64,000 nucleotides of DNA from Planctomycetota bacterium. GTDB taxonomy: Bacteria; Planctomycetota; JAPUJT01. A program made the position numbers and the translations under genes. This document shows, in pieces, positions 61,251 to 64,000 of this stretch. Location: NCBI GenBank assembly GCA_027296055.1, contig JAPUJT010000017.1, forward strand, positions 1 to 64,000. Direction: 5' to 3'. Below the pieces are notes generated by a model that was given only the letters and a program-made list of their open reading frames with translations, had not been told where the DNA came from and made no database searches. Within the stretch, counting starts at the first letter, position 1, and each line of letters starts with the position of its first letter.

Positions 61251-63842
61251 TTACTGGGATGTCCTTACCGCGAAAGCACCCGGCATGAGGACGGCATCTG
61301 AATGGAGGCCATCGGTAACAGAGATGTAAATCAGTGCCTCCTCCGTCTTGTCCAGATCCTTCACATCTACCAGAAATTCTTCTCGTGCGGCGTCCAGGGA
61401 AGCCACGGGCTGCCAGGTCGCACCCTTGTCCGGACTGTACTGGATATAGACGCGCAAGGTTTCCTGGTCGAAGTCTATCGCCGACCACCGGATGAACGGC
61501 CCATTTCCCTGATCCGTTTCCCAGACATCACCTGGCTTGGGTGCCAGCAGCTTGATGGAGGGCGCGTTCGCAGATGCCGTCCTCTCGAGAGTGATGGGCT
61601 CCTGGCCGCTGGTGATGGTGAAGGTCGTGAGCTGTGGTTCCCAAGGGGCTACCACCACGAAGGTCCGGCCCTCTGGCGACTCCTGTTCTGGAGGGGAGAC
61701 GCGTGCGCGGAATGGAATCTGTTGAAGCACGAGACCATTGGGGTCGTACATGGTCAGCAGCAAGTCTCCCGGCACATTGGAAAACACCGATGACAAGACC
61801 GGCTTACGCAATACGTGAAAAGATTCGATCAATCCTTCAGGGGTGATGATGCCGGAAAGAATGAGCGCTTCAGAGCGCATTCCGCCCTCTCCCCCTGGCT
61901 GGCCGCCGGCGCCGCCGCCTGCTCTGCACCGAGGATTCGAAGAGGTTATAGCGGTGTCCGCCGGAGCAGGTCCCCAGAACCGGTTGACCGGATCCAGGAC
62001 GGTACATTCCTCCAGAAACCGGGCGATCCGATGGTAATTTATATCCGATGTCCAGCGGGAACTGACGATACCACCCCACTTCGGCAAGTTGTCGCCGGCG
62101 CCATACGACATGAAGTCGTGCATCGTGTTCGTATCGCCTGCGGTACACGCGGGAAACAAGTCCGCCAGCGATCCGCGGCATGGAGGTATCGGCCCCATGT
62201 TCCAGGTCCCCCAGTCGGTGATGAGGTCGGCGCCCTCCGAGCCCGGGGCAAGGTCCATGATGAGGCCGAAAACACCATCGTTGTAACCGAGCCCTTCGTC
62301 GACGGTCCCGATGTTGCCGTGCAGATAGGGCCAGTCTTCATAGCCGCCATTCTCACCGTGAAGGTTCGTCACATGGTTGAGTCCGATGGTGTGGCCGATT
62401 TCATGGGGCGCGTCGAAGACATTCGCCACGAAGGCGTGTGACGTATGATAGAAGCCAAGTGCGGCGCAGTCAGACGGGGTCGCACCGAGAAAATAAACGT
62501 TGGTCCAGTAGGCCGTGGAGAACTCCCTCTCGGATTCCGTGGTCAGATCTTCAAATGCCGCCGCAATCGCGGTAAGAAAAGTGGCACAATTATCGAAACC
62601 TGTATCGACTCCGAATGGGATGGGGAAACGCCGGGTGCGAATGTCACGGACCGGATATATGTCCTCGAGATATCCTTCCATGAAAGATCGCGCCGGTTCG
62701 GCAGGGGGCGGGGCACCTGCTCCCGAGGCGGCCCCTATCCCATGGATGCGCACGAAGTTGACGCCAATCGTGTGAGATACTTCAAAAGGGATCTCAATCG
62801 TTGCCAGCCGCTCCGTGGCAACGCCCTCCCTCTCCTCCGAGAGTGCGAGCAGTGCCCTGGAGGCGTTGACCAGCACCGGACCGGGAATGACAAAGTCCAG
62901 GGAATCATCGACCACGGCACGTCGAAGGACGACGGAGCGTCGAACAACCTCGTCTGTAGTTCCGAACAATCTGGGCGCTATGAGGGTTCCCCCGCCTACC
63001 GTGTTTTCTCCGATAAGAACCTTGCGTCGACTCGTGCCGTCACGATAGAAGATCTCCACGGAGAGGATCGTATCGAGAAAGACGTAGGCCCTGGTGGCGT
63101 GAAAATAGAAGCGAATCCCGGTATTGCGACCGCTCAGGATCGGGAGTTTCTTCTCCGGTAGGGCCATGAGACCCGTGTCCGGCCTGCTCAGGCCGGGGCC
63201 ATGCGGCTGTGTCACGCGCCCCATCACCCCCTGACTGACTTCATAGGCGGCCAGAACCACGCGTGCCCCCGGCACGCGAACGGGATCGATCGGCACGGGA
63301 TCATGCAGCGACTCGATCACGAGGTTGTCGATGATCATGAGATCAAAGCAACCCGCAGGGGGACGAGCGACGATTCGGGTGATATCGGGTTCGCCCACCG
63401 AAGCGCGCAGAGTGATATCGGTGTAGTGTAGGGGGGGAGGGAAGGGAGGACCCCCCGCGCGACTGACTCTGAAGACGAAGGAGTCGACTTCGGTGGTCCC
63501 GTTGAAGGCCTGTACGGAGTAGCGTCTCAGATGCCGGTTGATCACGCGCATTCGCACATCGCGCACACCCATGGCTGCGGAAAACTCCATCTCGAGAGCC
63601 GCGCAGCCTCGGCCTCGTGGCCCGGCTTGCTGCAAGACCTGTGTGCTCAGGAACTCGTCTCGCTCGATCGTCGGTCGCGACGGAAACCGGACGCCGAGAG
63701 AGGTGTACAGGTTGGTTGCTTCGGCGCCGGGAACAGCACCCGGAAGACTGCTGCTCTCGAAATCGATATTTTGCGTGGCTGCCAGCGCATAGGAAACAAC
63801 AAGAAACGCGGCGAAGACGAATGCGATCCTCAACGTACGCAT
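61251..63842 (-). CDS. Metzincin-type zinc metalloprotease, secreted
   Basis: 863 residues from the ATG at 63842, after GAGGAGATACTC. Signal peptide (LRIAFVFAAFLVVSYALA). An N-terminal jelly-roll-like domain (residues about 20-180) is followed by beta domains. The zinc motif HEIGHTIGLNH lies near residue 500 with a Met-turn candidate in MHDFMSYGAGD about 105 residues later, typical of metzincins. The C-terminus carries a fibronectin/Ig-like domain (PFIRWSAIDFDQETLRVYIQ). Probably a secreted protein-degrading enzyme. It lies 10 bases downstream of the FKBP gene. Confidence 0.85.
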   Translation of the reverse strand: MRTLRIAFVFAAFLVVSYALAATQNIDFESSSLPGAVPGAEATNLYTSLGVRFPSRPTIERDEFLSTQVLQQAGPRGRGCAALEMEFSAAMGVRDVRMRVINRHLRRYSVQAFNGTTEVDSFVFRVSRAGGPPFPPPLHYTDITLRASVGEPDITRIVARPPAGCFDLMIIDNLVIESLHDPVPIDPVRVPGARVVLAAYEVSQGVMGRVTQPHGPGLSRPDTGLMALPEKKLPILSGRNTGIRFYFHATRAYVFLDTILSVEIFYRDGTSRRKVLIGENTVGGGTLIAPRLFGTTDEVVRRSVVLRRAVVDDSLDFVIPGPVLVNASRALLALSEEREGVATERLATIEIPFEVSHTIGVNFVRIHGIGAASGAGAPPPAEPARSFMEGYLEDIYPVRDIRTRRFPIPFGVDTGFDNCATFLTAIAAAFEDLTTESEREFSTAYWTNVYFLGATPSDCAALGFYHTSHAFVANVFDAPHEIGHTIGLNHVTNLHGENGGYEDWPYLHGNIGTVDEGLGYNDGVFGLIMDLAPGSEGADLITDWGTWNMGPIPPCRGSLADLFPACTAGDTNTMHDFMSYGAGDNLPKWGGIVSSRWTSDINYHRIARFLEECTVLDPVNRFWGPAPADTAITSSNPRCRAGGGAGGQPGGEGGMRSEALILSGIITPEGLIESFHVLRKPVLSSVFSNVPGDLLLTMYDPNGLVLQQIPFRARVSPPEQESPEGRTFVVVAPWEPQLTTFTITSGQEPITLERTASANAPSIKLLAPKPGDVWETDQGNGPFIRWSAIDFDQETLRVYIQYSPDKGATWQPVASLDAAREEFLVDVKDLDKTEEALIYISVTDGLHSDAVLMPGAFAVRTSQ

Positions 63843-63852
63843 GAGTATCTCC

Positions 63853-64000
63853 TCACGTAATTTCCAGTAGCTCGACGTCAAAGACGAGCGTTCCGGCCGG
63901 AGCGCCGGGTCGGGGATTCTCCCCGTAGGCCAGGTTGGCGGGGATCCAGAAGCGCCGCTTCTCTCCCACCACCATCAGTTGCAGACCCTCGGTCCAGCCC
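63853..64000 (-). CDS. FKBP-type peptidyl-prolyl isomerase, C-terminal part
   Basis: The frame is open from the right window edge to a TGA at 63853 and was not in the ORF track because the start lies outside. Translation gives GWTEGLQLMVVGEKRRFWIP, then ANLAYGE and GTLVFDVELLEIT, the hallmark end of FKBP domains. It assists folding of proline-containing proteins; it is probably transcribed together with the metalloprotease and may help fold secreted proteins. Confidence 0.85.
   Translation of the reverse strand, partial: GWTEGLQLMVVGEKRRFWIPANLAYGENPRPGAPAGTLVFDVELLEIT

Overview
The window has two parts. Bases 1 to about 17,650 look like an accessory, phage- or plasmid-like element. Bases from about 18,000 to the end look like an ordinary chromosome of a GC-rich, Gram-negative-type bacterium: many lipoproteins and secreted enzymes, S9 peptidases, HtrA, an adrenodoxin-type ferredoxin reductase, a DUF1579 protein and RCC1-repeat proteins. 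That gene mix suits Acidobacteriota, Planctomycetota or a similar environmental lineage, but there is no rRNA or other marker here to decide. No integrase and no attachment sites were found, so the element and its borders are inferred.

Left region (1-10 kb): sparse, mostly unrecognised genes. They include several small membrane proteins (two look like paralogues, one has an internal duplication), one protein resembling phage virion surface proteins, a trypsin-like serine peptidase followed by a single-span membrane protein, a coiled-coil envelope protein and a relic of a WD40 gene.

Replication module (10-15.6 kb, all minus strand): two small HTH/excisionase-like proteins, a small unknown protein, a CHC2/TOPRIM primase-like protein, a RepA-like RecA-fold ATPase and a small protein with a TubC-N-like docking domain. 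Most are joined by 4-base start/stop overlaps. Upstream lies a 538-residue protein with a histone-H1-like basic head and an acidic tail.

tRNA array (15.93-17.60 kb, minus strand): 15 recognisable tRNA genes (Trp, Asp, Leu, Lys x2, Cys, Arg x3, Ser x2, Gln, Asn, Gly, Phe), a damaged tRNA-His and three tRNA-like remnants, packed in 1.7 kb. Several are structurally odd: Leu without a long variable arm, Phe with C33, His without a normal T arm. Sister pairs (Lys/Lys, Arg/Arg) suggest duplication inside the array.

Chromosomal region (18-64 kb): an S9 peptidase; a TlpA-like thioredoxin; a HAD-like protein; lipoproteins; an active HtrA with four PDZ domains followed by a catalytically dead HtrA-like protein and a DinB protein; a MOSC protein; an antiporter fused to PTS EIIA; a FabH and methyltransferase pair; a ferredoxin reductase translationally coupled to an acyltransferase; an RhlE helicase with a probable AUU start; a large lipoprotein hydrolase; a DUF4160/HTH toxin-antitoxin-like pair; a dynamin-like GTPase; an acyl-CoA/ACP synthetase; and a thioredoxin/TPR/alpha-toroid protein. 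Then comes a three-gene operon of RCC1 beta-propeller lipoproteins, each with exactly seven blades. The last of these is shifted out of frame at a G10 tract. The window ends with a secreted esterase, a second S9 peptidase, an AlkD-like protein, a metzincin protease and the 3' end of an FKBP isomerase.
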